From Carpediemonas membranifera (taxonomy: Eukaryota; Fornicata), in NCBI GenBank assembly GCA_019828565.1, contig JAHDYR010000062.1, positions 372,001 through 436,000 of the forward strand: DNA of 64,000 nt. The letters are read 5' to 3'. The translations under genes and the position numbers were made by a program. Of the stretch, positions 18,125-26,247 are shown one piece after another. The notes below the pieces were generated by a model that was not told the DNA's origin, did no database searches, and saw nothing but the letters and a program-made list of their open reading frames with translations. Every line of letters begins with the position of its first letter. Position 1 is the stretch's first letter.

Positions 18125-19039
18125 TCACAGCTTGAGCTCCGTCAAAGTGACCGGATCCCGCTCGTACGATTCCAAGATCACCGCATTCTTGCCCTTCTCC
18201 AGGGCCGTCACCGTAAACCCTCTCGCCGCCAGCTCCTGCGCGAACATCTCCTGTGTTTCCTCTCTCCGCTTGCTGCTGGCCACTATGATGCGGCTTGACC
18301 ATCTTTGGGCGATCATCTCGAGAACAGTCGCGAGTGGGGCGCATAGGTCGGGGGCGTACACACAGTCTGCGGCAAGGACGATGGCCGGCTCGGGCAGGGT
18401 GGCAAGGAGGGAGTCAAGCTCTTCTCTGGGGACACACCAGTCAAGTGCTGTCGCCTGCACTCGGTCGGCCACGTCGTTTTGCTCGGCATTCGACTCGATC
18501 CTACTCAGCGCGAGTGCGAGGTCCGTTGCAATCGCGGTGGCCCCGGCCTTCGCTGCAATTATAGAGCACACCCCTGTACCTGAGCCAAGTTCGAGCACGG
18601 TCAGTCCATCCAGCCGCTGGGATGCAAGCCACTCCCCGACGACAAGGCCAGCAGGCCAAACCACAGCCTCGATGTCTGAAAGAGTCTTGGACTGCTTGAA
18701 GGCGGCTGTGAACTCGTCGAACACGAATCTGCTGTAGAACTCGTCATCGTCGGGCCCGGGGGGGCGAAGCATCGAGAGCTCACAGAGAGTATCGCTGTAT
18801 GGCGCGCCGCTGGTATCAGCACGGTGCATGAGACCACTAATAAAGGCTTGCTTGTATTCACTTTGGCCTGGATAGCGGGCGGCCAGCGGATGCATCACGG
18901 TTCTTGCGAGAATCTCCTCCTGCGCCGATGGATCGAAGGCAGAATCGCCAATCTCGGCATCAATTCGCTCCCAAAGCTTGTTCATGGGGCGTCCCTGCCC
19001 ATAGTACTTTTCAATGAAGGAAAGAGCGTCAACGTTCAT
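18125..19039 (-). CDS. EEF2KMT/FAM86-like lysine methyltransferase
   Basis: A 304-residue protein of the class I SAM-dependent methyltransferase-16 group. Seen are VWPAGLVVGEWL, the SAM-binding motif I VLELGSGTGVCSIIAA, and motif II/III TDLALALSRIESNAEQN followed by LDWC. An N-terminal helical domain of about 110 residues matches the FAM86-type extension, favouring the elongation factor 2 lysine methyltransferase over METTL21/22. The substrate is inferred only. A TAAACTGCGC element ends 4 bp before the ATG at 19039, giving almost no leader if it is an initiator. The start codon overlaps the TGA of the upstream frame as ATGA. Confidence 0.72.
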   Translation of the reverse strand: MNVDALSFIEKYYGQGRPMNKLWERIDAEIGDSAFDPSAQEEILARTVMHPLAARYPGQSEYKQAFISGLMHRADTSGAPYSDTLCELSMLRPPGPDDDEFYSRFVFDEFTAAFKQSKTLSDIEAVVWPAGLVVGEWLASQRLDGLTVLELGSGTGVCSIIAAKAGATAIATDLALALSRIESNAEQNDVADRVQATALDWCVPREELDSLLATLPEPAIVLAADCVYAPDLCAPLATVLEMIAQRWSSRIIVASSKRREETQEMFAQELAARGFTVTALEKGKNAVILESYERDPVTLTELKL

Positions 19040-19575
19040 CGAGCGCAGTTTAGCCACTCGACCGGAGTCACCCGATCCTCAGCAAGGCTTGTGCCATTGA
19101 GAGCTCCATGTATGTACATTGGTGGCCGCCTGCGACTTGATTTCGATGACGTGTCGTCAAGAGCTCCAAGGCCAGGGACAGCGCAGAGGCCGGCGATAGC
19201 AACGATAGGCAGGATGCAGCAAAGTATCACGAGGGTCGCCATAATGCCTACGCCGCTGATTTGCTGAAGATGCAACACCGCCGTGGCTCCCGGCACGCCG
19301 GAGGCAGTCGCCTTGCAGGCCGTATGGGTCTGGGCGTCTGGAATGACTGAAAGGCTACTAAAGGCTGAAGCCTGGGCTCGGATCACGATGGTCCAAGTCA
19401 GCCCCTGGTCGCGCTGGCAGCTCGCTCTGTTGGCCGGTGCCGACGAGGGTGACAGCGGTCTACCCTTCCCTTCTCTATCAACGGCAAGGGTTCGAGTCGT
19501 CTGGGTTCCTCGACCCGACCCGCCTGCCCCAAGGTCGCCGAGCTCGAGGCCAGCCTGCCCCCCTGGGAGAAGCAC
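19036..19575 (-). CDS. possible single-pass membrane protein
   Basis: A minus-strand frame of 179 codons whose last 80 residues contain a strong transmembrane helix (around MATLVILCCILPIVAIAGL) followed by a basic Ser/Arg stretch. Before it lies a short ectodomain-like part with two cysteines. The N-terminal 50 residues are low-complexity Gly/Arg and look non-coding, so the true start or an upstream exon is unresolved. The stop TGA overlaps the ATG of the downstream methyltransferase, and the last codons cover that gene's promoter-like element. The overall plan recalls the membrane protein at 13.9 kb. It may be a chance frame. Confidence 0.3.
   Translation of the reverse strand: MLLPGGQAGLELGDLGAGGSGRGTQTTRTLAVDREGKGRPLSPSSAPANRASCQRDQGLTWTIVIRAQASAFSSLSVIPDAQTHTACKATASGVPGATAVLHLQQISGVGIMATLVILCCILPIVAIAGLCAVPGLGALDDTSSKSSRRRPPMYIHGALNGTSLAEDRVTPVEWLNCAR
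19043..19052 (-). promoter_or_regulatory. TAAACTGC element upstream of EEF2KMT-like gene
   Basis: TAAACTGCGC on the gene strand, ending 4 bp before the ATG at 19039. Confidence 0.55.
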
Positions 19576-19641
19576 ATGATGGTGACAGATGTGTCACTGG
19601 AACACAGACGGGCATTTATACTCACACTTGTCGGCACTGTC

Positions 19642-20322
19642 ATGGCGGGCTGGAATGCGACTTGGTATGTCGGCCCAGTCGAGATAGACGATTACCACTT
19701 CCACCCAGTCGCCGTGCCCGCTGGCTTTGTCCCAGATCACATCATGCATACAGACAACAACACTGTCATCCTCACCATGGGCGATCGGCGGATGATCGGC
19801 GGGAACAATGCTCATGGCGAGCTGGGACTCGCGCACAAGAATCGGATGACTGGCTTTGTCGACCTGCCCTTCAGGGTCGACCGGATCATGGCCCCTTATC
19901 GTGACTGCAACCTCTTCCTCAGTGGCCGCCAGCTGCTCTTCGCTGGTCGTGTTCGCATTGATTTCGCCAAGCCGGGCCTGCTTCCGAGAAATCACGAGGG
20001 CGACGAAATCCTCACACCCACCCCGCTCCGGTTCCCAGAGAGGGTCAAGGGGTTCTTCGCATCCGACGTTGAAGCTGACACCTTGGAGCTGATCTGGGTC
20101 ACCGAGGGCCGAAGCCATCTTTTTAAGGTTCGAAATGAACCGATCATCATCCCTTTCGAGGCAACCGCAGTCAGCGGCAACTCCATCCGCGACCCGTCCG
20201 GTCAGTGGTTCTGGGTGTGGCATCAATCGGGTGGCGTGGCTGTGATGAAAGAGTGTGATGACTGTTCAGATGTGCAAGAAATAGCACTTATCGACGTCGA
20301 CCCTTGGACCCGGACGATGTAA
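19642..20322 (+). CDS. RCC1-repeat-like protein
   Basis: A 226-residue protein with RCC1-type beta-propeller repeats. The best repeat reads GDRRMIGGNNAHGELGLAHK, matching the family's GxNxxGQLGxG core. Weaker units surround CNLFLSGRQLLFAGR, LIWVTEGRSHLF and WFWVWHQSGGVAVM. It is shorter than a full seven-blade RCC1, so it is a partial propeller or a diverged relative. RCC1-like proteins often act as nucleotide-exchange factors or scaffolds; here the role is unknown. The ATG at 19642 is preferred, with 19576 as the alternative. No transmembrane segment is seen. Confidence 0.55.
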   Translation: MAGWNATWYVGPVEIDDYHFHPVAVPAGFVPDHIMHTDNNTVILTMGDRRMIGGNNAHGELGLAHKNRMTGFVDLPFRVDRIMAPYRDCNLFLSGRQLLFAGRVRIDFAKPGLLPRNHEGDEILTPTPLRFPERVKGFFASDVEADTLELIWVTEGRSHLFKVRNEPIIIPFEATAVSGNSIRDPSGQWFWVWHQSGGVAVMKECDDCSDVQEIALIDVDPWTRTM

Positions 20323-20504
20323 TATCCACATGAAAAAAAAGCTTTCGCCTTCAGACACTGCCGCGACTGATGCGCGAGCCTTCGTCGGTTCAGAGGTTCA
20401 GAGTGTGGCGTCGCGCCCTGTACCAGCCATACCACGTCAGCTCGACCGCCATAAACTCTCCCCCCAAAGTTCAGACAGACACGGCAACTTGGATCTTTAC
20501 AAAG

Positions 20505-22220
20505 TTAGAAATAGAGGTCACGCTTTCCGTTCTTGATAGCGTCGAGCTTGCGCTTGAAGGCCTTCTTCCTCGGCTCCGAGGTGATGGTCTCTGTCTCCTT
20601 CTCAATGAGCTTCCAGCCGGCCTCCGCAGTTTTAGGCGAGGCGTAGTCGATAAGATACTCAGCGAGCGTCAGCAGTCCGTTGGGGTGGCAGTAGTTGTGG
20701 ATGGCACCGCTCTTAGCAAAGCCCATGAACGTCTCACCAGTGCGGGCCTGGCGGTAGCACGCGGTACACCATGAGGGGAGGAAGCCCCGCTCGAGCAGGT
20801 CCCGGACGATCTCGTCCATCGTGCGGGTGTCGCTGAGGGCGAATTGGCCCTCGGTGCCGGTGCCCTCCTTATCGTTGTGGGTCTCCTCGGCCGAGTCGTA
20901 GGAGCCAGGCTCGGTACGGGAGCCGGCGGACAGCTGAGAGATGCCCATGTCAATCAAATGATGACGCATCTCGGGCGACTCTCTCGTGCTGAGGATCATG
21001 CCAGTGTAGGGCACAGCGCAGCGGAGCACGGCGACCAGCTTGCGGAACTGCTTGTCGTTGACGGGGTAGGGGATATCCGAGCTCGTGGGTGCTCCAGCGG
21101 CGGGCTGGATGCGAGGGATGCTGATGGTGTGGGGGCCGGCGCCGTACGTCTTGTCGAGGTGCTCAGCGTGCTGGAGGAGCCCGAGGACCTCGAAGCGGTA
21201 GTCGTACAGCCCGAACAGCGCGCCGAGGCCGACGTCGTCGATGCCTGCGAGCTGGCAACGGTCGAACACAGTCACGCGCCAGTCGTAGTCGGCCTTGGGG
21301 CCGTAGAGGTGGAACTTGTCGTATGTCTCGCGGTGGTACGTTTCCTGGAAGACGGTGAACGTCCCCACCGAGTCTGTCGCCTTCAGGCGGCGCATGTCGC
21401 TGATGCCGACTGGGGGGATCTCGACGTTGATGCGACGGGTCTCGCCGTTGTGCTCAGAGGTGGTCTTGGAGACGGCCTTGACCGCGTCCAGGAACTGGTC
21501 GAACGTGTAGTCGGGGTGCTCCCCGCACAGCATGAGGATGCGCTTGTGGCCGGTGCGCTGGATCTGCTTGGCGTCCTGGATGACCTCCTCCGTGCTGAGG
21601 GTGACGCGGTCCATCTCCTCGTTCTCACAGTTGAAGCCGCAGTAGGTGCAGTAGTTGCTGCACTTGTTGGCAGTGTACAGGGGCGCGAAGAGCACGATAC
21701 GGTTGCCGTAGATCTTCTCCTTGATGGCGAAGGCGGTCTCCTCGAGCTCACGCATCAGGTCGGGCTCCTTCTCCTCGTCAACGTTGAGGAGAATAGCGGC
21801 CTCGCGGAGGGTAAGGCCTTGGACAAACTCGTCGGCAGCGTTGCACGTCTCAGGGGTCTTCAGGAGAGCGTTGTCGTACGCCTTGGCAAGGATGGCGCGG
21901 ACCTTGACAGGATCCTTGGCATCCTGCTTGGTCTCCTCAAGGAGGCGGTTGATCTCGTCCTCGCGGATGATGCTTCTCGGATCAGGAACCTTCGCGAGCG
22001 ACTCAAGGTCCTTCTCAGGAGACCAGGCAGATCCCTGGCGCATCTGCTTGGTGAGGAAGTATGGAATGTCCTTGGGAAGCTTGGGAGTGGTCTTCTCGCT
22101 AAGAGAGCGCGAGAATGTGGAGGTAGGAACGCTGGAAGAAGCAGCGCTTATTATAGAAGGCAATAAACCTCCAAGCGCGCCCGTAGAGACGCTGTTAGTT
22201 CTCAAAAGATGGGAAAGCAT
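20505..22220 (-). CDS. HYDG: [FeFe]-hydrogenase maturase HydG
   Basis: A 571-residue radical-SAM enzyme that cleaves tyrosine to make the CO and CN ligands of the [FeFe]-hydrogenase H-cluster. The radical-SAM motif CSNYCTYC is at about residues 186-193. The C-terminal cluster-binding cysteines lie in CTACYRQARTG and NYCHPNG. Before the conserved domain are about 50 Ser/Thr/Arg-rich residues (MLSHLLRTNSVSTG...), which look like an organellar targeting sequence. It therefore probably acts in a hydrogen-producing mitochondrion-related organelle and implies HydE, HydF and the hydrogenase elsewhere. It is the best marker of anaerobic metabolism here. The length matches the family plus a presequence. 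No intron is seen. Confidence 0.95.
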   Translation of the reverse strand: MLSHLLRTNSVSTGALGGLLPSIISAASSSVPTSTFSRSLSEKTTPKLPKDIPYFLTKQMRQGSAWSPEKDLESLAKVPDPRSIIREDEINRLLEETKQDAKDPVKVRAILAKAYDNALLKTPETCNAADEFVQGLTLREAAILLNVDEEKEPDLMRELEETAFAIKEKIYGNRIVLFAPLYTANKCSNYCTYCGFNCENEEMDRVTLSTEEVIQDAKQIQRTGHKRILMLCGEHPDYTFDQFLDAVKAVSKTTSEHNGETRRINVEIPPVGISDMRRLKATDSVGTFTVFQETYHRETYDKFHLYGPKADYDWRVTVFDRCQLAGIDDVGLGALFGLYDYRFEVLGLLQHAEHLDKTYGAGPHTISIPRIQPAAGAPTSSDIPYPVNDKQFRKLVAVLRCAVPYTGMILSTRESPEMRHHLIDMGISQLSAGSRTEPGSYDSAEETHNDKEGTGTEGQFALSDTRTMDEIVRDLLERGFLPSWCTACYRQARTGETFMGFAKSGAIHNYCHPNGLLTLAEYLIDYASPKTAEAGWKLIEKETETITSEPRKKAFKRKLDAIKNGKRDLYF

Positions 22221-22396
22221 GCAAGATGCGTGCGTTGTCGCAGATATGAATTTAGGGTAAGATTAGATCATGATCAGACCTGCCTCGACCACCCAGTGCT
22301 CTTCGATGGACGAGTGTGGACGTATGGGACGATTCTGGCCCTTGTTGGGCTCGGGTTGGGTGATGAAGCTCATCATTCGGTCCACAAACGGAAGAA

Positions 22397-24049
22397 CTAT
22401 GCACTCTTTTTACTCTCGTTGAAATCCTCGTACTGTTTCAATAGCGCCTTATCCACACTCGGCTCGACCCCCTCGATGACCACCTCGAAGTCATCCATCG
22501 TGACCTTGCCGACCTGCTCGAGCAACGCCGACCGGTCCATGCCGTCGCCGTCGACCATCTCCGTGATCTTACCGATGCCGAACATCTCGACCGCCCGATC
22601 CATGGGCTTGATGCATACGTTGCGGCAGATGACATCGACGTCGGACCCCGAGTATCCGTCCAGTCGGGCTGCCAGGGCCTTGAAGTCGATGCCGTCGATG
22701 TCAGCGATGCTCCTGTCATCCACAGCGCGCTGCATCTTCTTTCGCAGGATGTTCTCGACGTCCTCGACGGTGGGGAGCGGCACGTACACCCTCTTGTCGA
22801 AGCGCCGCAGCATGGCCGGTCTAATATTCCAGGGGTAGTTCGTCGCCCCGATCAGCACCACGGGCTTGTCCCCCTGTGGGGTTAGGACGCCCTCCATCTG
22901 GGTCTGGAACTCCGACACGGCCCGACGGGAGGCGTCGCCGCTGTCGCCCCCACCTGCGTTGTTGGAGATCAGAGCGTCGACCTCGTCGATGAAGATGACA
23001 CTCGGTGCATAGTGCCGCGCCATGGCGAAGAGCAGCTTGATGAGCTTCTCCGACTCGCCCCGGAACTTCGAAGTCAGGTCGGCCGAGGAGCAGATAAACA
23101 TCGTGGCGTCCGACTGAGCAGCCACCGCCTTGGCCAGAAGCGTCTTACCGGTGCCGGGCGGGCCAAACATCAGCACGCCTCTGAACGGGGTGACGCTGAG
23201 GCCGAGGAGCTTGGGCGCGAGGATCGGGTAGCACACGGCCTGCTCAATCGCCCGCTTGGCGTCCCGGGAGCCTACGATGTCCTCCATCTTGACGTTGAGA
23301 CTGTCCTTCTGGTCAGGCCGGATCATGGTGCCCTCGATGACAGCTGCCATGGCCTGCTCGTCGGGGGAGCACCGGAACTCACCAGGGCCCTCGTCCGACT
23401 CATGGCCATGCTTCTGTTCCCTCCGCCCACCGCCGCGCCCCTTGGCACCAGAGGGGTCGGCTGAACCAACCCTACGGCCGCCTGGATGACCCGCCTTGGC
23501 CGGGGGTCTACCCCCAATTGCCCTGGCCCCACCGACACGACGGTCACCGGGCCGAGCCACGCTGCTGTGCTGAACTGTTGGGGAGTTTGTGGGCCTCTTG
23601 TCGTTGATGACCCGCACAGATGGACGGGGACGGACGCCCACGGCCCGGGCGCCAGGTTGGGGGTTTGCCCTGGGGTTGGGGGAGGCGACGCGGTTGGGCT
23701 TCGGGCGGACGTTTACGCTCACCCGCTGGACAGGGTGGCGGGAGGGAGGGGCGTACGACGCCCTGCTCTCGGACACGGTGTCGGACGTCATCGGGCGACG
23801 GGGTTTCTCGTTGAAAACTTGGGCGTATCTTTGCAATTCGTTCACAACGGCGATGTGTCTGTTCACTTCGCTGCGTAATGTCTTCAGTTTTTCGATTACT
23901 TCAGGGCTAGCGGCGTTATTGATGGATATTGATGCAATTCTCGCGTTAACTGCGTTGTAGAATGTTAAAGCCGTCTCAAAGTTAGCCACGTCTACTGCCT
24001 GGTTACCAAGGGCGAGATCGTTTATGATATCACTGATCGAACCTTGCAT
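22397..24049 (-). CDS. katanin p60-like microtubule-severing AAA ATPase
   Basis: A 550-residue meiotic-clade AAA protein. Residues 1-75 form an MIT-like helical domain, 80-235 are a basic Pro/Arg/Gly-rich linker, and the AAA module follows. Seen are Walker A GPPGTGKT (about 296), pore-loop-like KFRGESEKLI, Walker B VIFIDEVD (about 350), the sensor GATNYPWNIRPAMLRRF with arginine finger, and a C-terminal helix ending near YEDFN. Katanin, spastin and fidgetin share this core. The MIT-linker-AAA plan and VSEFQTQMEGV favour katanin p60. It severs microtubules in the cytoskeleton and flagellum. No intron is seen. Confidence 0.85.
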   Translation of the reverse strand: MQGSISDIINDLALGNQAVDVANFETALTFYNAVNARIASISINNAASPEVIEKLKTLRSEVNRHIAVVNELQRYAQVFNEKPRRPMTSDTVSESRASYAPPSRHPVQRVSVNVRPKPNRVASPNPRANPQPGARAVGVRPRPSVRVINDKRPTNSPTVQHSSVARPGDRRVGGARAIGGRPPAKAGHPGGRRVGSADPSGAKGRGGGRREQKHGHESDEGPGEFRCSPDEQAMAAVIEGTMIRPDQKDSLNVKMEDIVGSRDAKRAIEQAVCYPILAPKLLGLSVTPFRGVLMFGPPGTGKTLLAKAVAAQSDATMFICSSADLTSKFRGESEKLIKLLFAMARHYAPSVIFIDEVDALISNNAGGGDSGDASRRAVSEFQTQMEGVLTPQGDKPVVLIGATNYPWNIRPAMLRRFDKRVYVPLPTVEDVENILRKKMQRAVDDRSIADIDGIDFKALAARLDGYSGSDVDVICRNVCIKPMDRAVEMFGIGKITEMVDGDGMDRSALLEQVGKVTMDDFEVVIEGVEPSVDKALLKQYEDFNESKKSA

Positions 24050-24146
24050 GACGTTTGCTGTTTTCTTCTCCTCGACACATGATACATGACATCATGTACA
24101 TAACATGTCAACTCCCTCACAACACCACCGAGTACGAACCATCCGT

Positions 24147-25016
24147 TTAACGAGGCCACCAAAGTCCACATGTCGCCGTGCCCAACCTTATCATGCCCAC
24201 CGTCTCATTCACAGGACCCGCCGCACTATACTGGCCCAGGGCTGATAGAACAGTGCTGCTTATGTCATCTGTCGGAGTGTAGACATCGGTAACACCGAGG
24301 ATGACGCATGCGCATGCGATGACGCCTGGAGAGTACATGAGGGTGGCGTCGGTGTGTTGCAGGTCGATCAGACGCTTCCTTGCCGCGCCCAGCACCTCCT
24401 TCTGCTTTCCACTCTCCTCAATACCGGCCAGACCTTCCGGCTTGGTAGACCCGAGCCGGGCTATGAGTCGAGGGACGAGGGCGTCCGGGTGGTGGGCATG
24501 CAGCTTGAACTTGAGGTGTGTGAGGACGTCTAGCTCCATGTCAATCGCTGTCTGGGGCGACTGGCCGAAAGCACGGGAGATATCTTTGAGGACCGCGGCG
24601 TGGGCTTCCCGAAACTGGGGCTGGTTCGCGAACTCGCCAGACTTGCACGCAAGAATCATACAGGTGGCGGCGATAAGGTTGGGAGCCACGTCGCATGGTG
24701 AGACTTCGAGGAAGTAGCGCTTGATGAAGAGCACCATCGTTTGGACATTCACATCGCGGAGCTCCTCGGCATCTCGTGTTCGGACCAAGCGGCGTGAGGA
24801 GTTGGCATATCCTGCTATGACACGCTCGATAAAGTGCATGAATACGCCGCGAGCGTGTTTCTCACACGCTACGACCATCGCAAGCTGCTCCTCGTATGAA
24901 ACGCCGGCATCAACGTGCTTCTGCCACGCAGCTGTCCTCCGATTCCGTATTTCTTCTGCTGTGAGCTGCCATTCCGCCTTGTGCGAACTTTCTTTAAAGA
25001 GACCAAAGGGCGGCAT
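24147..25016 (-). CDS. cyclin H-like (CAK/TFIIH cyclin)
   Basis: A 289-residue cyclin. The N-terminus FKESSHKAEWQLTAEEIRNR resembles the cyclin H start that packs on CDK7. The first cyclin fold includes VQTMVLFIKRYFLE, then AATCMILACKSGEF. The MELDVLTHLKFKLHAHHPDAL segment and TDATLMYSPGVIACACVIL mark the second fold as in cyclin H. Cyclin H activates CDK7, which phosphorylates CDKs and the RNA polymerase II tail within TFIIH. Cyclin C or K is the alternative. An inverted TAGACTGCAC element lies 16 bp upstream of the ATG. Confidence 0.72.
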   Translation of the reverse strand: MPPFGLFKESSHKAEWQLTAEEIRNRRTAAWQKHVDAGVSYEEQLAMVVACEKHARGVFMHFIERVIAGYANSSRRLVRTRDAEELRDVNVQTMVLFIKRYFLEVSPCDVAPNLIAATCMILACKSGEFANQPQFREAHAAVLKDISRAFGQSPQTAIDMELDVLTHLKFKLHAHHPDALVPRLIARLGSTKPEGLAGIEESGKQKEVLGAARKRLIDLQHTDATLMYSPGVIACACVILGVTDVYTPTDDISSTVLSALGQYSAAGPVNETVGMIRLGTATCGLWWPR

Positions 25017-25031
25017 TCGATGAAACCGCCA

Positions 25032-25041
25032 TAGACTGCAC
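25032..25041 (-). promoter_or_regulatory. variant TAAACTGC-type element upstream of cyclin H
   Basis: TAGACTGCAC on the plus strand, inverted relative to the cyclin gene, 16 bp before its ATG. One mismatch to the main form. Confidence 0.35.
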
Positions 25042-25228
25042 TGAGTCAGGCCGGGTCTGCACTTGGCTCAACTCACCCGTAGCAAACTGGTAAATACACG
25101 CCGGTTGTGGTGCCAGATCAGCAGACTCCAGACATCCGGAAGTCTTATCTCACAAATGTAGTTGTCTGTCCTGACAGCTTCTGCGAAGGAACATCACAGC
25201 GGTTTCGATCGTAGAGGGTGACATTTAT

Positions 25229-25639
25229 TTAGACGCGCATGATGCGGCCCTTGATCTCATCCATAGTGAGATCAGACAGGTCGTTGCCCTGAACCTCCGT
25301 CATAATGCCCGCAAATTTTCTTCTGAGGGACTCCTTGGAGGAGGCGTAGACCATCTTGGAGCGGATTGGCGCGCCATCGGGCGACCAGAAGATGAACACG
25401 ATACGGGACTTGGCGCAGCCATCATCCTCGTAGTCAATATCGATGATGCCGTAGCGGGCATCCTTCTCGGGGAACTTGGAGAGGAATTCCTCAAAGTCCG
25501 CATCGGGCTCGCCAACAGCGTCGGGGACAATCTCAGTGAGGTCCTCGTTGACACGGAAAGTGGCAAACTTGTACTTCCGGGACATCTTCATCTCCTCATA
25601 GATTGTAACACATTCTTCGCCAACGGCCACACCGCTCAT
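25229..25639 (-). CDS. ADF/cofilin
   Basis: A 136-residue actin-depolymerising factor spanning the whole ADF-H fold. It starts MSGVAVGEECVTIYEEMK with the usual N-terminal Ser. The KFATFRVNED strand and the long-helix signature SKMVYASSKESLRRKF with the upstream FIFWSPDGAPIRSK loop mark the G/F-actin-binding face. The C-terminal DLTMDEIKGRI completes the family pattern. It binds and severs actin filaments in the cytoplasm. The length is typical and there is no intron. Confidence 0.93.
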   Translation of the reverse strand: MSGVAVGEECVTIYEEMKMSRKYKFATFRVNEDLTEIVPDAVGEPDADFEEFLSKFPEKDARYGIIDIDYEDDGCAKSRIVFIFWSPDGAPIRSKMVYASSKESLRRKFAGIMTEVQGNDLSDLTMDEIKGRIMRV

Positions 25640-26247
25640 TTCACGTTTGTCTTGTTGTTGTGTTTGAGGGATTTCTCGCCTGTGACAAAATTGGTTTTAA
25701 CTCCGGGTGCACTCTGAGACAACATGTCTGTGACTCTGGGCAGCCATACTAGCCGGTTCAAGGCGATTCGGCATGAGTATGTGACAGCGATCTGCTCAAC
25801 GCGAGAACGAATCGAACAACGCCAGTCAAATCCAAAAATTGAGCAAGAGATACTCTCAGTAAAAATCTTCTTGCTGCATGTCACAGGCCTTGATACCCGT
25901 GCTGAGGCTCTATAGTGCTGAATATGTCTGAATGGACACCGGTCTCGCGTGCTGAGTGACATCGGGCAGGGTCGACTCTAGCCCGCTGGGTCCTCATGCA
26001 GAGCAATGCATTACTGATGTTATACGCCTCAACTGCATGTGCTCAGCTTACGAAGCACAAGAGTTATGCGGACATCCTTTTCGCATGCATGGCAAGATAG
26101 CAAGCTCGCTTCGTGGTCAGCAGATCAAGAGGAGTTAGACAGAGTGGTGTCGCATGGATGATCGAGTGAGAGGAGTCCATGACCGTCTGAGGGTGACATG
26201 GCAAGTGCCGGGTTCGTCGAATACTAGGGAAGAAAAAAAGTAATTTA
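25640..26247. other. intergenic, no gene recognised
   Basis: A 600 bp gap between cofilin and tRNase Z. The open frames are short and carry no recognisable domain. A TCAACTGCATG string near 26032 is a loose match to the recurrent element without a suitable start. Confidence 0.5.

Noticed and set aside
20844-22166. 440-codon plus-strand frame
   Set aside because: Antisense shadow of HydG; composition is Val/Leu/Glu-rich as expected for the complement of a GC-rich gene.
25636-25962. 108-codon minus-strand frame upstream of cofilin
   Set aside because: Composition looks random and no domain or signal is seen.
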